The notes: generated by a model from the sequence alone, not told the origin. A stretch of 61,150 nucleotides of DNA from an uncultured Lachnospiraceae bacterium (GCA_948794795.1 CAQGLR010000021.1:1-61150), one strand, 5' to 3'. Positions 1-8,939 are shown, counted from the stretch's first letter. Made by a program: numbers and translations.

Positions 1-58
1 TGGAATTGCCAGAGGCAAAATACCTGTGTATTAAAAAAATGTGGAAACTCAAACTTGA
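1..58 (-). repeat. R1 repeat, end fragment cut by the window edge
   Basis: The first bases (GGAATTGCCAGAGGCAAAAT, then a run of A and GTGGAAACTC) match the reverse complement of the outer and inner terminal repeat seen at 59449-59490 and 32655-32720. It is the end of an R1 copy whose body lies outside the window. Confidence 0.75.
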
Positions 59-64
59 AATTCA

Positions 65-93
65 TTGCATATACAAATTTTTTTATGTATAAT
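65..93 (+). promoter_or_regulatory. Sigma-A type promoter of the UDPGP gene
   Basis: TTGCAT at 65-70 and a perfect TATAAT at 88-93 are separated by 17 bp. They sit about 100 bp upstream of the start codon at 194, leaving a leader of roughly 95 nt in which I see no known riboswitch. Confidence 0.7.
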
Positions 94-193
94 AGATGTG
101 TTTGTGTACAATAAAGACTTCCAGCCATGTATATTATATCTGCCACGCTGGATTGCATAAAAGAGTATATTTAGAAAGGTATGGTTATTTAAT

Positions 194-1420
194 ATGAATT
201 TCAACGAAGCACATGATAAACTTGCAAAATACGGACAGGAACATCTTCTTAAATACTATAACGGATTAAGTACAGAAAGCCAGAAAGGGCTTCTTTCACA
301 GATTGAGGGGACTGACTTTTCTGTAACAGCCAGTGTCACCAATGGAATAAAAGAAAAACCACGTGGGGTTATAACACCAATAAAAGCTATGACACTTGAT
401 GAAATAAATGCAAACAGGGAAGAGTTTACTAAAACAGGACTTGAAACAATACGTGCTGGCAAAGCTGGCGCTGTACTTCTTGCTGGCGGCATGGGGACAC
501 GCCTTGGTTCTGATAACCCAAAAGGCATGTATGATATAGGCATTACAAAACCTGTATATATTTTCCAGCGCATTATAAGAAACCTGCTTGATGTTGTTGA
601 TATGGCAGGCACATGGATACATTTATTTATAATGACAAGTGATAAGAACCACGAAGCCACCACTACATTTTTTAAAGAACAGGATTATTTCACATATAAT
701 AAAGATTATATACATTTCTTTAAACAGGATATGGCACCTGCTGCCACTTATAATGGAAAAGTCTTTATGGAAGATAAAGACAGGATTGCAACTTCACCAA
801 ATGGCAATGGTGGCTGGTATTCTTCAATGCAGAATGCAGGCATTACAGATTTTATCCATAAGACAGGCATTGAATGGCTGAATGTATTTGCTGTTGATAA
901 TGTACTCCAGCGTATTGCAGACCCATGCTTTATAGGGGCAGCAATACGCAGGAACTGTTCTGTTGGGGCAAAGGTAGTACGTAAAGCAGACCCTGATGAA
1001 AAGGTTGGTGTAATGTGCCTTGAAGATGGACGTCCTTCTATTGTTGAGTATTATGAACAGACAGAACAGCTGCGCAATACCCTTGATGAAAATGGAGAAC
1101 CTGCGTATAATTTTGGTGTTATTTTAAATTATCTTTTCCATGAAAAGGAACTTGAAGAAATATGTAACAATGAACTTCCACTGCATATTGTAGAAAAGAA
1201 AATTCCTTATATGGATGAAGATGGAAACTTTATAAATCCTGACGAACCAAATGGATATAAATTTGAAACCCTTATACTTGATATGATACACATGCTTGAT
1301 ACATGCCTGCCATTTGAAGTTGACAGGAACAAGGAATTTGCCCCTATTAAGAATAAAACAGGTGCTGATTCAATAGAAAGCGCAAGGGAGCTTTTAAAAG
1401 AAAATGGCATAGAGTTATAA
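194..1420 (+). CDS. UDPGP-family nucleotide-sugar pyrophosphorylase (UAP1-like)
   Basis: This is a 408-residue cytoplasmic enzyme of the eukaryotic-type UDPGP family (PF01704), which makes UDP-sugars from UTP and a sugar 1-phosphate. The nucleotide-binding loop near residues 95-115 reads LLAGGMGTRLGSDNPKGMYD. The PKGMYDIG part resembles UDP-N-acetylhexosamine pyrophosphorylases (UAP1) more than UDP-glucose pyrophosphorylases, so UDP-GlcNAc/GalNAc is a likely product, but substrate cannot be decided by reading. It is the only plus-strand gene in the first 48 kb, is monocistronic, has its own promoter at 65-93 and is followed by a hairpin shared with the convergent ROK kinase gene. Confidence 0.85.
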   Translation: MNFNEAHDKLAKYGQEHLLKYYNGLSTESQKGLLSQIEGTDFSVTASVTNGIKEKPRGVITPIKAMTLDEINANREEFTKTGLETIRAGKAGAVLLAGGMGTRLGSDNPKGMYDIGITKPVYIFQRIIRNLLDVVDMAGTWIHLFIMTSDKNHEATTTFFKEQDYFTYNKDYIHFFKQDMAPAATYNGKVFMEDKDRIATSPNGNGGWYSSMQNAGITDFIHKTGIEWLNVFAVDNVLQRIADPCFIGAAIRRNCSVGAKVVRKADPDEKVGVMCLEDGRPSIVEYYEQTEQLRNTLDENGEPAYNFGVILNYLFHEKELEEICNNELPLHIVEKKIPYMDEDGNFINPDEPNGYKFETLILDMIHMLDTCLPFEVDRNKEFAPIKNKTGADSIESARELLKENGIEL

Positions 1421-1448
1421 ACTGCCTTGTTGTTATAAATTATAAAAG

Positions 1449-1504
1449 CCAGGACATATATTATATTTAATATAAATTATGTATTATTTATAAATATGTC
1501 CTGG
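1449..1504. terminator. Bidirectional terminator between convergent genes
   Basis: The arms CCAGGACATA and TATGTCCTGG enclose an AT-rich loop that can itself pair. The hairpin lies between the stop codons of two convergent genes (1420 and 1512), with an A-rich flank on the left and ATCATTTT on the right. Confidence 0.65.
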
Positions 1505-1511
1505 TATCATT

Positions 1512-2459
1512 TTAATCAAGAACCATGCGTACTGCACCATACATTCCGGCGTCATTGCCAAGTTCTGCAAGACGGAATTCTTTGCCTTTTAATGCAAACA
1601 TAACATTTTTCTCGTACTCTTCACGTATTACATCAATAACCACCTGTCCATTCTTTGACACACCGCCTCCAATTACGAATGCCTGTGTATCAACTACTGC
1701 CGCAACATGTGAAAGCCCAAGCCCGAGATATATTGCAAATTTTTCAACAACCTGTTTTGCCAGCCCATCATCTGCTTTATATGCATCAAATATTTCTTTT
1801 CCTGTAATTTTCTCCTTAGGGAACTGGCGTAAATATGACTCTTCTTCTGTTTCACTTACAAGTTCCCTTGCATGGCGCATTATCGCTGTTGCAGAAGAAT
1901 ACTGTTCAAGACAGCCTTTACCTCCACATCCACATGTACGTGTTTCACCAGTATTAACTTTTAAATGCCCTATTTCACCAGCAGCACCATTAGCCCCTGT
2001 AAGTATCCTTCCATTTTGTATAACACCCCCGCCAACACCTGTTCCAAGCGTTACCATAACTATACTGTCAAAACCACGGCCGCCGCCACGCCACTGTTCA
2101 CCAAGTGCTGCCACATTGGCATCATTTCCTGCTTTAATATTTCCAACATCTGTAAGCCTGCTTAATTCATCTGCAACAGAGAAAATCCCCCAGCCAAGGT
2201 TTGCACATTTAAGTACCCTGCCATCTTCTGTTATTGGTCCTGGAATACCTATGCCTATTCCTGTTATATCTCCTGTAGAAATATTTTTTTCGTTATTTTT
2301 CTCCTTAATAGAGCCTGCAATATCTGGAAGTATATGTGAACCGCTGTCCTCTTTCCTTGTGACAATCTCCCATTTGTCAAGCATTTCACCTTCCCCGTCA
2401 AAAAGCCCCATTTTCACTGTAGTACCACCTAAATCAATTCCATAAATATACTTTCCCAT
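1512..2459 (-). CDS. ROK-family glucokinase
   Basis: A 315-residue sugar kinase expected to phosphorylate glucose to glucose 6-phosphate with ATP. The N-terminal phosphate loop GIDLGGTTVKMGLF (residues 7-20) is the actin-like ATPase signature. TLGTGVGGG follows near residue 140, and the ROK zinc motif CGCGGKGC lies near residue 176. GIGIGIPGPI is the hinge seen in glucokinases. There is no N-terminal HTH, so it is a kinase and not a NagC/XylR-type repressor. The ribosome binding site GGGAGG precedes the ATG at 2459. A second ROK kinase lies at 47450-48391. Confidence 0.9.
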   Translation of the reverse strand: MGKYIYGIDLGGTTVKMGLFDGEGEMLDKWEIVTRKEDSGSHILPDIAGSIKEKNNEKNISTGDITGIGIGIPGPITEDGRVLKCANLGWGIFSVADELSRLTDVGNIKAGNDANVAALGEQWRGGGRGFDSIVMVTLGTGVGGGVIQNGRILTGANGAAGEIGHLKVNTGETRTCGCGGKGCLEQYSSATAIMRHARELVSETEEESYLRQFPKEKITGKEIFDAYKADDGLAKQVVEKFAIYLGLGLSHVAAVVDTQAFVIGGGVSKNGQVVIDVIREEYEKNVMFALKGKEFRLAELGNDAGMYGAVRMVLD

Positions 2460-2577
2460 ATTATTATCCTCCCTTTCATTTTATTTAAGAATTCTCTAAT
2501 ATTTGTACCAAATACCCTCTATGCAATAAGGTTCAATCCAGACTGGTTTATACCAATGTACTCCCTGATATACTGTA

Positions 2578-3480
2578 TTAATCCACACAGCCTGTAAGCT
2601 CCTTTATATCTTTAACACCGTTTTTTTCCATAAATGCAGCTATTCCGTCAATTATTTCCTCTGTTGCTGCAGGATTATTAAAATTAGCTGTACCTGCAGC
2701 AACCATTGTTGCGCCTGCCATTATAAATTCAAGTGCATCTTCTGCATCCCTTATGCCACCCATTCCTAGTACAGGTATTTTTACTGCATGTGCTGCCTCA
2801 TAAACCATCCTTACTGCAACTGGTTTTATAGCAGGCCCTGAAAGCCCCCCTGTCTTATTGGCAAGTGCAAATGTCCTTTTATTAATATCTATCTTCATGC
2901 CTGTCAGTGTATTTATCAGTGATATTGCATCTGCCCCGCCTGCTTCCACTGCTTTTGCCATTTCAGCAATATTAGTGACATTAGGGCTTAATTTCATAAT
3001 AACAGGCTGTTTTGCATGCTGCTTTATCCTGTCTGTAACCTGCCTTGCAAGCTCTGGGTCTTGTCCAAAAGCTATACCACCTGCTTTTACATTTGGGCAT
3101 GATATATTAATCTCCAGCATATCTGCATCTGTATCTGCAAGCCTTTCTGCCACCTCTTCATATTCTTCAACAGTCCTGCCACATACATTTACAATAATCC
3201 TTGTATCATACTGTTTTAAAAATGGCAGGTCCCTTTCTATAAACAGGTCAATGCCTGGATTCTGCAGGCCTATTGCATTAAGCATTCCTCCATATGTTTC
3301 ACATATGCGTGGCACTGGATTTCCCTGCCATGGTACACTTGACACTCCTTTTGTTGTAACTGCCCCAAGTTTGTTTAAATCTACATAATCCTTGTATTCT
3401 GCTCCTGAACCAAATGTGCCTGAAGCTGTTGTTACAGGATTTTTCATCTCTATTCCTGCAAAATTAACTGAAAGATTCAT
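2578..3480 (-). CDS. pyrD: Dihydroorotate dehydrogenase B, catalytic subunit
   Basis: PyrD of the class 1B type oxidises dihydroorotate to orotate with FMN and passes electrons to the PyrK subunit encoded just upstream. Class 1 features are visible: the ASGTFGSG segment, NISCPN with its substrate-binding asparagine, VIMKLSPNV, and GMGGI followed by a phosphate-binding stretch. The start is placed at the internal ATG at 3478-3480 because a good GGAGG site stands directly before it; an in-frame upstream ATG would put that site inside the gene. It is the last gene of the pyrC-pyrF-pyrK-pyrD operon. Confidence 0.93.
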   Translation of the reverse strand: MNLSVNFAGIEMKNPVTTASGTFGSGAEYKDYVDLNKLGAVTTKGVSSVPWQGNPVPRICETYGGMLNAIGLQNPGIDLFIERDLPFLKQYDTRIIVNVCGRTVEEYEEVAERLADTDADMLEINISCPNVKAGGIAFGQDPELARQVTDRIKQHAKQPVIMKLSPNVTNIAEMAKAVEAGGADAISLINTLTGMKIDINKRTFALANKTGGLSGPAIKPVAVRMVYEAAHAVKIPVLGMGGIRDAEDALEFIMAGATMVAAGTANFNNPAATEEIIDGIAAFMEKNGVKDIKELTGCVD

Positions 3481-3496
3481 TATACCTCCGTTCTGG

Positions 3497-4279
3497 CTAA
3501 AATATAATTTCCCTGGCATCAAAAACAGGACCATCTTTACAAATTCTCTTATTATTTACATTGCTGTGGCTGTCTTTTTCTTTGGAGTTACATACACATC
3601 CAAGGCATGCACCAATACCACATGCCATTTTTTCTTCTAAAGATACTTGTGCTTCTATTCCTCTTTCTTCTGCTAATGCCTTGACAGCACGTAACATTGG
3701 CAACGGGCCACAGGCATATATAATATCTGGCTCAAGCCTATAATAATTAATAGCATCTATTATATTCCCTTTTACTCCTGCGCTTCCGTCCTCTGTTGCT
3801 ACATATGTCTTTGCATATGGTGCAAATTCATCTTCCAGGAACAAGTTCTGGTCCCTGTATCCAAGGACTGCCATTACATCACCTTTAAGTGCTTCTGCAA
3901 GCCCAAGCATTGGCGGTATGCCTATGCCGCCGCCTGCAAGCAGCGCTTTCTTTCCCTCTTTAAGTGTAAAACCATTACCAAGAGGTCCTGTAACATTAAT
4001 TGTGTTTCCTGCAGACAGATGCGAAAATTCTTCTGTACCCTTGCCAGCAATGCGGTACACAACCCTTAATATCCTGCCGCTGGCATTTATTTCACATATA
4101 CTTATTGGTCTTGGCAAAAGCCTGCTGCCATCAGCACTGTACATTGAGATAAACTGCCCTGGCACTGCCATGCCTGCTGCGTCCATATCCTCTGGAAACT
4201 TAAGCCACATGCTGTATATGCCTTCTGCAAGCTTCACCTGGCTTGTAACCTGTGCTGCACATTTCTTTCTATCAGCCAT
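3497..4279 (-). CDS. pyrK: Dihydroorotate dehydrogenase B, electron transfer subunit
   Basis: PyrK carries FAD and a [2Fe-2S] cluster and transfers electrons from PyrD to NAD+. The FAD-binding segment RPISICEI, the nucleotide-binding loop LLAGGGIGIPPMLGL, and a C-terminal cysteine cluster (CGIGACLGCVC plus a later Cys) fit the family. The ATG at 4279 is chosen because AGAGGT lies 5-10 bases upstream; a longer reading frame begins eight codons earlier inside the pyrF end. The gene begins about 10 bases after the pyrF stop and ends 16 bases before pyrD. Confidence 0.92.
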   Translation of the reverse strand: MADRKKCAAQVTSQVKLAEGIYSMWLKFPEDMDAAGMAVPGQFISMYSADGSRLLPRPISICEINASGRILRVVYRIAGKGTEEFSHLSAGNTINVTGPLGNGFTLKEGKKALLAGGGIGIPPMLGLAEALKGDVMAVLGYRDQNLFLEDEFAPYAKTYVATEDGSAGVKGNIIDAINYYRLEPDIIYACGPLPMLRAVKALAEERGIEAQVSLEEKMACGIGACLGCVCNSKEKDSHSNVNNKRICKDGPVFDAREIIF

Positions 4280-4289
4280 ATATACCTCT

Positions 4290-5207
4290 CTATTTTGCAC
4301 TGTTAATATCTTCTATCATATCAATAACAGCCTGCCTTGAAGCATCTGCATAATTCTCTTCACCAAATTTTGAATACTTCTCCTGTTTATATGCAGCAAT
4401 TATTCCTCTTGATGAATTGACAATAGCACCAAGCCCGTCCGCATTAAAATATTCCTTTAAATCCTTTGCAGTGCCACCTTGGGCACCATATCCTGGTACA
4501 AGTATATAATTATTTGGCAGAAGTTTTCTAAGAGTCCTGCCCATTTCAGGGTAAGTTGCACCTATTACACAGCCAACATTGCTGTATGTACCATCCATAC
4601 ACTGTGCACCCCATTCTGCAACTTTCCTGGCAACAAGCTCATATAATGGCACTCCGTCCACAAGTTTATCCTGGAACTCACCACTTGAAGGGTTAGAAGT
4701 TTTAACCAGTATAAATATGCCTTTATCTTCCTCTTTGCATACATCAAGGAATGGATTTATTCCATCACTTCCCAGATATGGGTTTACTGTTATAAAGTCC
4801 TCATCAAAAGCTGTACAAAAGCTGTTTCCTATCTTTACTTTACCAATATGCCCTGTTGCATAAGCCGCTGATGTAGAACCAATATCCCCACGTTTCACAT
4901 CACCAATTACAACCAGGCCCTTTTCTTTGCAATAACTAACAGTCCTGCTAAATACTTCCATACCTGGTATACCGAACTGCTCATACATTGCAATCTGTGG
5001 CTTTACAGCTGGAACCAGGTCATATATTGCATCAATAATGCCTTTATTAAACTGCCATATTGCTTCTGCAGCACCTTCTAAATTCTCTCCATACTTTTCA
5101 AATGCCTCTTTCTTTATACCCTCAGGCACATAATCTAACATTGGGTCAAGCCCTGCAACTACTGGTGCGTTTTTCTTAGTAATTTCTTCAATTAACTTTT
5201 TAACCAC
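4290..5207 (-). CDS. pyrF: Orotidine 5'-phosphate decarboxylase (type 2)
   Basis: PyrF decarboxylates OMP to UMP, the last step of de novo UMP synthesis. The 305-residue length and the GDVKRGDIGSTSAAYA segment identify the longer type 2 subfamily; the DVKRGD motif contains the catalytic Lys and Asp. The start is a GTG preceded by GGAGG at about 10 bases. It follows pyrC by 15 bp. No orotate phosphoribosyltransferase gene (pyrE) and no pyrB are in the window, so those steps must be encoded elsewhere. Confidence 0.92.
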   Translation of the reverse strand: MVKKLIEEITKKNAPVVAGLDPMLDYVPEGIKKEAFEKYGENLEGAAEAIWQFNKGIIDAIYDLVPAVKPQIAMYEQFGIPGMEVFSRTVSYCKEKGLVVIGDVKRGDIGSTSAAYATGHIGKVKIGNSFCTAFDEDFITVNPYLGSDGINPFLDVCKEEDKGIFILVKTSNPSSGEFQDKLVDGVPLYELVARKVAEWGAQCMDGTYSNVGCVIGATYPEMGRTLRKLLPNNYILVPGYGAQGGTAKDLKEYFNADGLGAIVNSSRGIIAAYKQEKYSKFGEENYADASRQAVIDMIEDINSAK

Positions 5208-5222
5208 TTCCGCAAAACCTCC

Positions 5223-6518
5223 TTAATTATTACAACTATAAACTATCTTGCCATTTACAAATGTCTTCTCAATCTTTCCAGTTACCTTCATGCCATCAAA
5301 TGGTGTATTTTTACCTTTTGATACAAATGTGCTGCTATCTATTACATATTCACTGTTAATATCAGCAATAACAAGGTCGGCTGTTTTGCCAGGGGCAAGG
5401 TTTCCCCTGTCTATGCCTATAACTTTTGCCGGATTTGTACTCATCTTCATAACAAGTCCTGGAAGTGACAGGTACCCGCCTTTCACCAGTACAGTGTACC
5501 CAAGTGCAAATGATGTTTCCAGCCCTACAATTCCAAATGGTGCTTTAAGCATAGTCTGTGATTTTTCTTCTGCACTGTGTGGTGCATGGTCTGTAGAAAT
5601 TACATCCATAACCCCGTCCCTGAGTGCTGCTTTTAATGCTTCTACATCTGCCCTGCTCCTGAGCGGAGGGTTCATTTTAAACCTTCCATCATCTTCTGTT
5701 ATTTCATCATCTGACATTGTAAAATGATGCGGGCATACTTCTGCCGTAACAGGAAGCCCCTGTTTCTTTGACATTTCTACGAATACTGCACTATCTGCAG
5801 TAGAACAATGGCAAAGGTGCAGCCTGCAGCCTGCTTCTTTAGCGAGAATAATATCCCTTGCTGCTATTACATCTTCAACAGCATTTATTATTCCTGGAAG
5901 CCCAAGTTCTTTTGCTTTTGCCCCTGCATTAATTACACCACCATCTACAAGGCTTGTATCTTCACAGTGTGAAAATACTGGAATACCTGCTTCTGCTGCC
6001 TGGTGAAGTGCCTGCCTGAAAATCCAAGGGTCCATTACAGACCTGCCATCTTCGCTTACAGCTACAGCACCAGCTTCTTTCATGCCTGCTATATCATTAA
6101 TATCTACACCCTCCTGTCCAGCAGTTATTGCACCTACAGGCAGTACATTGACAGGTGCATCTTCCGCCCTTTTAATTAAATCCATTACCCTGGCTGGCGA
6201 ATCAATTACAGGCTTTGTATTTGGCATAGGGCATATAGTAGTAACACCGCCTTTTGCTGCTGCCTGTGCACCTGTCATTATAGTTTCTTTATATTCAAAC
6301 CCTGGCTCTCTTAAATGCACATGTAAATCAACGAAACCTGGCATTACTACTTTACCAGCAGCGTCTATTATATCTGCATCTATGGCATCTGTATCATTTT
6401 CACTAATGCCTGCTGCCACTTTTAAAACTTTGCCATCAGATATTAGAATATCCATTACTTCATTAATTCCATTTGCAGGGTCTGTAAGATGTCCATTTTT
6501 AATAAGATATTTATCCAT
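5223..6518 (-). CDS. pyrC: Dihydroorotase
   Basis: This 431-residue amidohydrolase cyclises carbamoyl aspartate to dihydroorotate. DLHVHLREPGFEYKET carries the two metal-binding histidines (HVHLREP is the family signature); further metal ligands are in VFSHCED, LHLCHCSTADS and ISTDHAPHSAEEK, with the catalytic Asp in STDHAP. It is first in the pyrC-F-K-D operon and ends 15 bp before pyrF. Upstream lies a strong hairpin at 6568-6605, but no recognisable PyrR attenuator. Confidence 0.93.
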   Translation of the reverse strand: MDKYLIKNGHLTDPANGINEVMDILISDGKVLKVAAGISENDTDAIDADIIDAAGKVVMPGFVDLHVHLREPGFEYKETIMTGAQAAAKGGVTTICPMPNTKPVIDSPARVMDLIKRAEDAPVNVLPVGAITAGQEGVDINDIAGMKEAGAVAVSEDGRSVMDPWIFRQALHQAAEAGIPVFSHCEDTSLVDGGVINAGAKAKELGLPGIINAVEDVIAARDIILAKEAGCRLHLCHCSTADSAVFVEMSKKQGLPVTAEVCPHHFTMSDDEITEDDGRFKMNPPLRSRADVEALKAALRDGVMDVISTDHAPHSAEEKSQTMLKAPFGIVGLETSFALGYTVLVKGGYLSLPGLVMKMSTNPAKVIGIDRGNLAPGKTADLVIADINSEYVIDSSTFVSKGKNTPFDGMKVTGKIEKTFVNGKIVYSCNN

Positions 6519-6567
6519 TCTCCACTCTTTCCTTGCACCAAAAATAACAATAACTTTTCCTTACATA

Positions 6568-6605
6568 CAGAGAGCACCTGTTAAATTTCTTAACAGATGC
6601 ACCCT
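6568..6605 (-). promoter_or_regulatory. Hairpin between the Nudix-like gene and pyrC
   Basis: A stem of about 16 bp (CAGGGTGCATCTGTTAA pairing with TTAACAGGTGCTCTCTG) starts just after the Nudix-like stop codon and ends about 50 bases before pyrC. No U-run follows it on the minus strand, so an RNA-processing or leader role is as likely as termination. Confidence 0.35.
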
Positions 6606-6608
6606 GTA

Positions 6609-7013
6609 TTAATATAATTCTGCTTTTTCCAAATCTTCAAGCATACGCTTATTATGAATATATTCTTCAAATTCTATATCTTCAATCCACTTGGCATTAT
6701 TTAAATCCTCTGAAAGAATAATATTATCTTCATCATAGTCAGTCAGGCATAAATAAGCAAGACCTAAATTACATTCTGTACCAATCATAAAAGTCCATGT
6801 ATAAAGAACACAATCTACAACTACAGAAAGACCTGTCTGTTCATGTACTACCCTTGTTACAGCAATGTCTGGGGACTCCCCGAACTCCGCTTCCCCGTCA
6901 ATAAACTCCCACTGGTATGGTGCCGCAATATTATCATCATACCACCTTTCGACTATAAGAAATTTATTATCTTTCTTAACAATGCCTTTAACCAAAATCC
7001 GGTATTTATTCAT
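6609..7013 (-). CDS. Nudix-fold protein with a degenerate Nudix box
   Basis: A protein of about 134 residues with the Nudix fold pattern: an N-terminal strand YRILVKGIVKKDNKFLIVER, PYQWEFIDGEAEFGES, and a C-terminal WIEDIEF. The box position reads G-x5-E-x7-RVVHEQTGL, where a canonical box would read REUxEExGU. Two of the three metal-binding glutamates are therefore replaced (by Val and Gln). It may be a weak hydrolase or a non-catalytic ligand-binding domain. The ATG at 7013 is preceded by GGGGG at a proper distance. It sits between asd and the pyr operon on the same strand. Confidence 0.7.
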   Translation of the reverse strand: MNKYRILVKGIVKKDNKFLIVERWYDDNIAAPYQWEFIDGEAEFGESPDIAVTRVVHEQTGLSVVVDCVLYTWTFMIGTECNLGLAYLCLTDYDEDNIILSEDLNNAKWIEDIEFEEYIHNKRMLEDLEKAELY

Positions 7014-7060
7014 AACTATGCCCCCTGTGTTAAACATATTGTGTAACTTCTATATTATAA

Positions 7061-8158
7061 TTACTTTGCTGTTATATAATTCTTTGCAGCCAGAAGTTCT
7101 GCAATAAGGACAGCACCACCTGCTGCACCACGTATAGTATTGTGTGACAGCCCTACAAATTTATAATCAAATACTGTATCTTCACGCAGACGTCCAAGTG
7201 ATACACCGAAACCATTCTCATAATTAACATCAAGTGTTACCTGTGGGCGGTTATCTTCTTCAAGGTACTGTATAAAGTTCTTTGGTGCATTAGGAAGGTT
7301 TAATTCCTGTGGAAGCCCTTTAAACTCTCTCCATATTTTAATAATCTGTTCTTTTGAAGGCTTTTTGCCTTCTTCAAAGTCCATAAATACTGCTGCAGTA
7401 TGGCCATCAAGTACAGGTACACGTATACACTGTGTTGTAATAACAGGTGATTCTGCTTTTACAATTACGCCATCCTCAATATGTCCCCATATACGCAGTG
7501 GCTCCTGCTCACTTTTTTCCTCTTCACCGCCAATAAATGGTATAATATTGCCTTCCATCTCTGGCCAGTCTTTAAATGTCTTGCCTGCACCTGAAATTGC
7601 CTGGTATGTTGTGGCAACTACTGTCTTTGGCATAAATCCTGCTTCTCTAAGCGCATGGAGTGCAGGTGTATAACTCTGTATTGAACAGTTTGGCTTAACA
7701 ACAATAAATCCTCTTGTAGTTCCAAGACGCTTCTTCTGGCTGCTTATAACCTCCAGATGCTGCGGGTTAAGCTCTGGTACAACCATAGGCACATCAGGTG
7801 TCCACCTGTGGGCACTGTTATTGGAAACAACTGGTGTTCCAGTCCTGGCATATTCTTCTTCTATTCTTTTAATCTCATCCTTGGACATATCAACTGCACT
7901 AAAGACAAAATCAACTTCTGAAGCTACACTTTTTACATCGCTTACATCTTTTACAACAATGTCTTTTACTGCTTCTGGCATAGGTGATGCCATCTTCCAG
8001 CGCCCGCCAATTGCTTCTTCATATCTCTTTCCAGCACTGCGTGGACTGGCAGCTATTGCCACTACTTCAAACCAAGGGTGGTTTTCTAATAACGAGATAA
8101 ATCTTTGCCCTACCATTCCGGTACCTCCGAGGATACCAGCTCTTAACTTCTTGTCCAT
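7061..8158 (-). CDS. asd: Aspartate-semialdehyde dehydrogenase
   Basis: Asd reduces aspartyl phosphate to aspartate semialdehyde with NADPH, the branch point for lysine/diaminopimelate, threonine and methionine synthesis. GGTGMVGQRFISLL is the Rossmann loop; VKPNCSIQSY holds the catalytic cysteine, and GHTAAVF lies near the catalytic histidine. The protein is the archaeal/fungal-like subtype (about 365 residues), common in clostridia. The start is set at 8158, because the GGAGGA ribosome binding site lies inside an alternative reading that begins four codons earlier. Its promoter is at 8212-8240. Confidence 0.92.
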   Translation of the reverse strand: MDKKLRAGILGGTGMVGQRFISLLENHPWFEVVAIAASPRSAGKRYEEAIGGRWKMASPMPEAVKDIVVKDVSDVKSVASEVDFVFSAVDMSKDEIKRIEEEYARTGTPVVSNNSAHRWTPDVPMVVPELNPQHLEVISSQKKRLGTTRGFIVVKPNCSIQSYTPALHALREAGFMPKTVVATTYQAISGAGKTFKDWPEMEGNIIPFIGGEEEKSEQEPLRIWGHIEDGVIVKAESPVITTQCIRVPVLDGHTAAVFMDFEEGKKPSKEQIIKIWREFKGLPQELNLPNAPKNFIQYLEEDNRPQVTLDVNYENGFGVSLGRLREDTVFDYKFVGLSHNTIRGAAGGAVLIAELLAAKNYITAK

Positions 8159-8211
8159 GTTTTCCTCCATAGTCTTATCTCACCGTATGTACGGCTTTAT
8201 TTTATTTTTAA

Positions 8212-8240
8212 ATTCTACACTAAATTATCTGATAAGTCAA
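8212..8240 (-). promoter_or_regulatory. Promoter of asd
   Basis: On the minus strand TTGACT and TAGAAT are separated by exactly 17 bp, about 55 bp upstream of the asd start. A short CCGTACATACGG palindrome lies in the leader. Confidence 0.65.
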
Positions 8241-8329
8241 ACAGATTTGTACTTCTCTCCTGTTTTATTGTTACTATCCTGCAGTGTCATGCAATATCAT
8301 TTAATCCAGGGTATTCTCTGTAAATATAT

Positions 8330-8602
8330 GGCTTATAGATGTCTGAAAATTAAACATTTCATAAGTTATGTGGCTCTGGCAGTTCCAAAATTTTACCACA
8401 GGCAGCACGCTTGCGCTTGGATGGGATACGCAATGGTGCATAAAGCCTCAAATGCTTAATAGAAACAAAAGTTTCTATTAAGCATTGAAAACAAGGCTTA
8501 AGCACCAGCGTCCCCATAACAGCTGCCTTTTGGTAAAATATTTGGAACTTGCCAGAGTAATATAATCTTTGTATAAATTTAATTTTCAAACATCAATAAG
8601 CC
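8330..8602 (+). repeat. R1 palindromic repeat, full copy
   Basis: Inner inverted repeats GGCTCTGGCAGTTCCAAAA (from 8371) and the complementary segment ending GGAACTTGCCAGAG (to about 8557) flank a long self-complementary body. Paired blocks include GGTGC with GCACC, AAGCC with GGCTT, and a central hairpin of AGAAAC-type arms. Outer repeats with TGAAAATTAAA and TTTAATTTTCA extend to both ends. A reading frame of about 76 codons on the minus strand recurs in other copies and is treated as a by-product. With the features at 8603-9037 this accounts for the long gap between asd and tnpB. Confidence 0.85.
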
Positions 8603-8720
8603 CTTTATTTATTAGGTTCCGCTTAACTAAATGACATTTTGCTTAGACGAAATACGCATTACTGCTTAACAATTGTAAAGCATTTGAAACTTGTCAGAGC
8701 AATACTAATATTAAAAATAT
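8603..8720 (+). repeat. L linker module and eroded second R1 fragment
   Basis: The segment CTTTATTTATTAGGTTCCGC followed by TTAACTAAATGACATT is the same linker found beside R1 copies at 19266-19304, 22466-22500, 35895-35930 and 61023-61058. It is followed by a degraded right half of R1 (ATACGCATT, TTTGAAACTTGTCAGAGCAA). Confidence 0.55.
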
Positions 8721-8735
8721 ATGTTTTCTAAATTT

Positions 8736-8939
8736 CTAAAGTGAATTATCAAACGTAAATCCTGTTTCATTTGCCTCCATTACAGTAAACATATCATATT
8801 TCCCGTTTGTATACTCTGCAATAACCTTACCCCAAAATTTTTGGGCGGGTAATATCCAATAACAGAAGGGGGATTTCTTCCTCACTCCGCTTTGCATTTC
8901 TTCTCGTTCTGTTTTTTTTTAAATTTCTGCTTGCGTCAT
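8736..8939 (-). pseudogene. Remnant of an unrecognised gene, frameshifted at a poly-A run
   Basis: Reading minus from the TAG at 8736 upstream gives a protein-like tail of about 60 residues (for example SPFCYWILPAQKFWGKVIAE, then YTNGKYDMFTVMEANETGFT) down to a run of nine A in the coding strand at 8912-8920. There the frame meets TAA. An ATG with MTQAEI lies just beyond in another frame. A one-base change in the homopolymer would join them. I do not recognise the family. Confidence 0.3.

Noticed and set aside
1525..2445. A 306-codon plus-strand frame antisense to the ROK glucokinase gene
   Set aside because: Shadow frame caused by codon bias; the minus-strand kinase has all family motifs and a proper start.
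6519..6608. PyrR-type attenuator before pyrC
   Set aside because: A strong hairpin is present, but I see neither the conserved PyrR-binding loop nor an alternative terminator with a U-run.
8359..8589. A small protein gene inside the R1 copy
   Set aside because: The frame lies wholly within a repeat that is self-complementary, lacks a ribosome binding site and is broken in other copies. Kept only as a low-interest finding.
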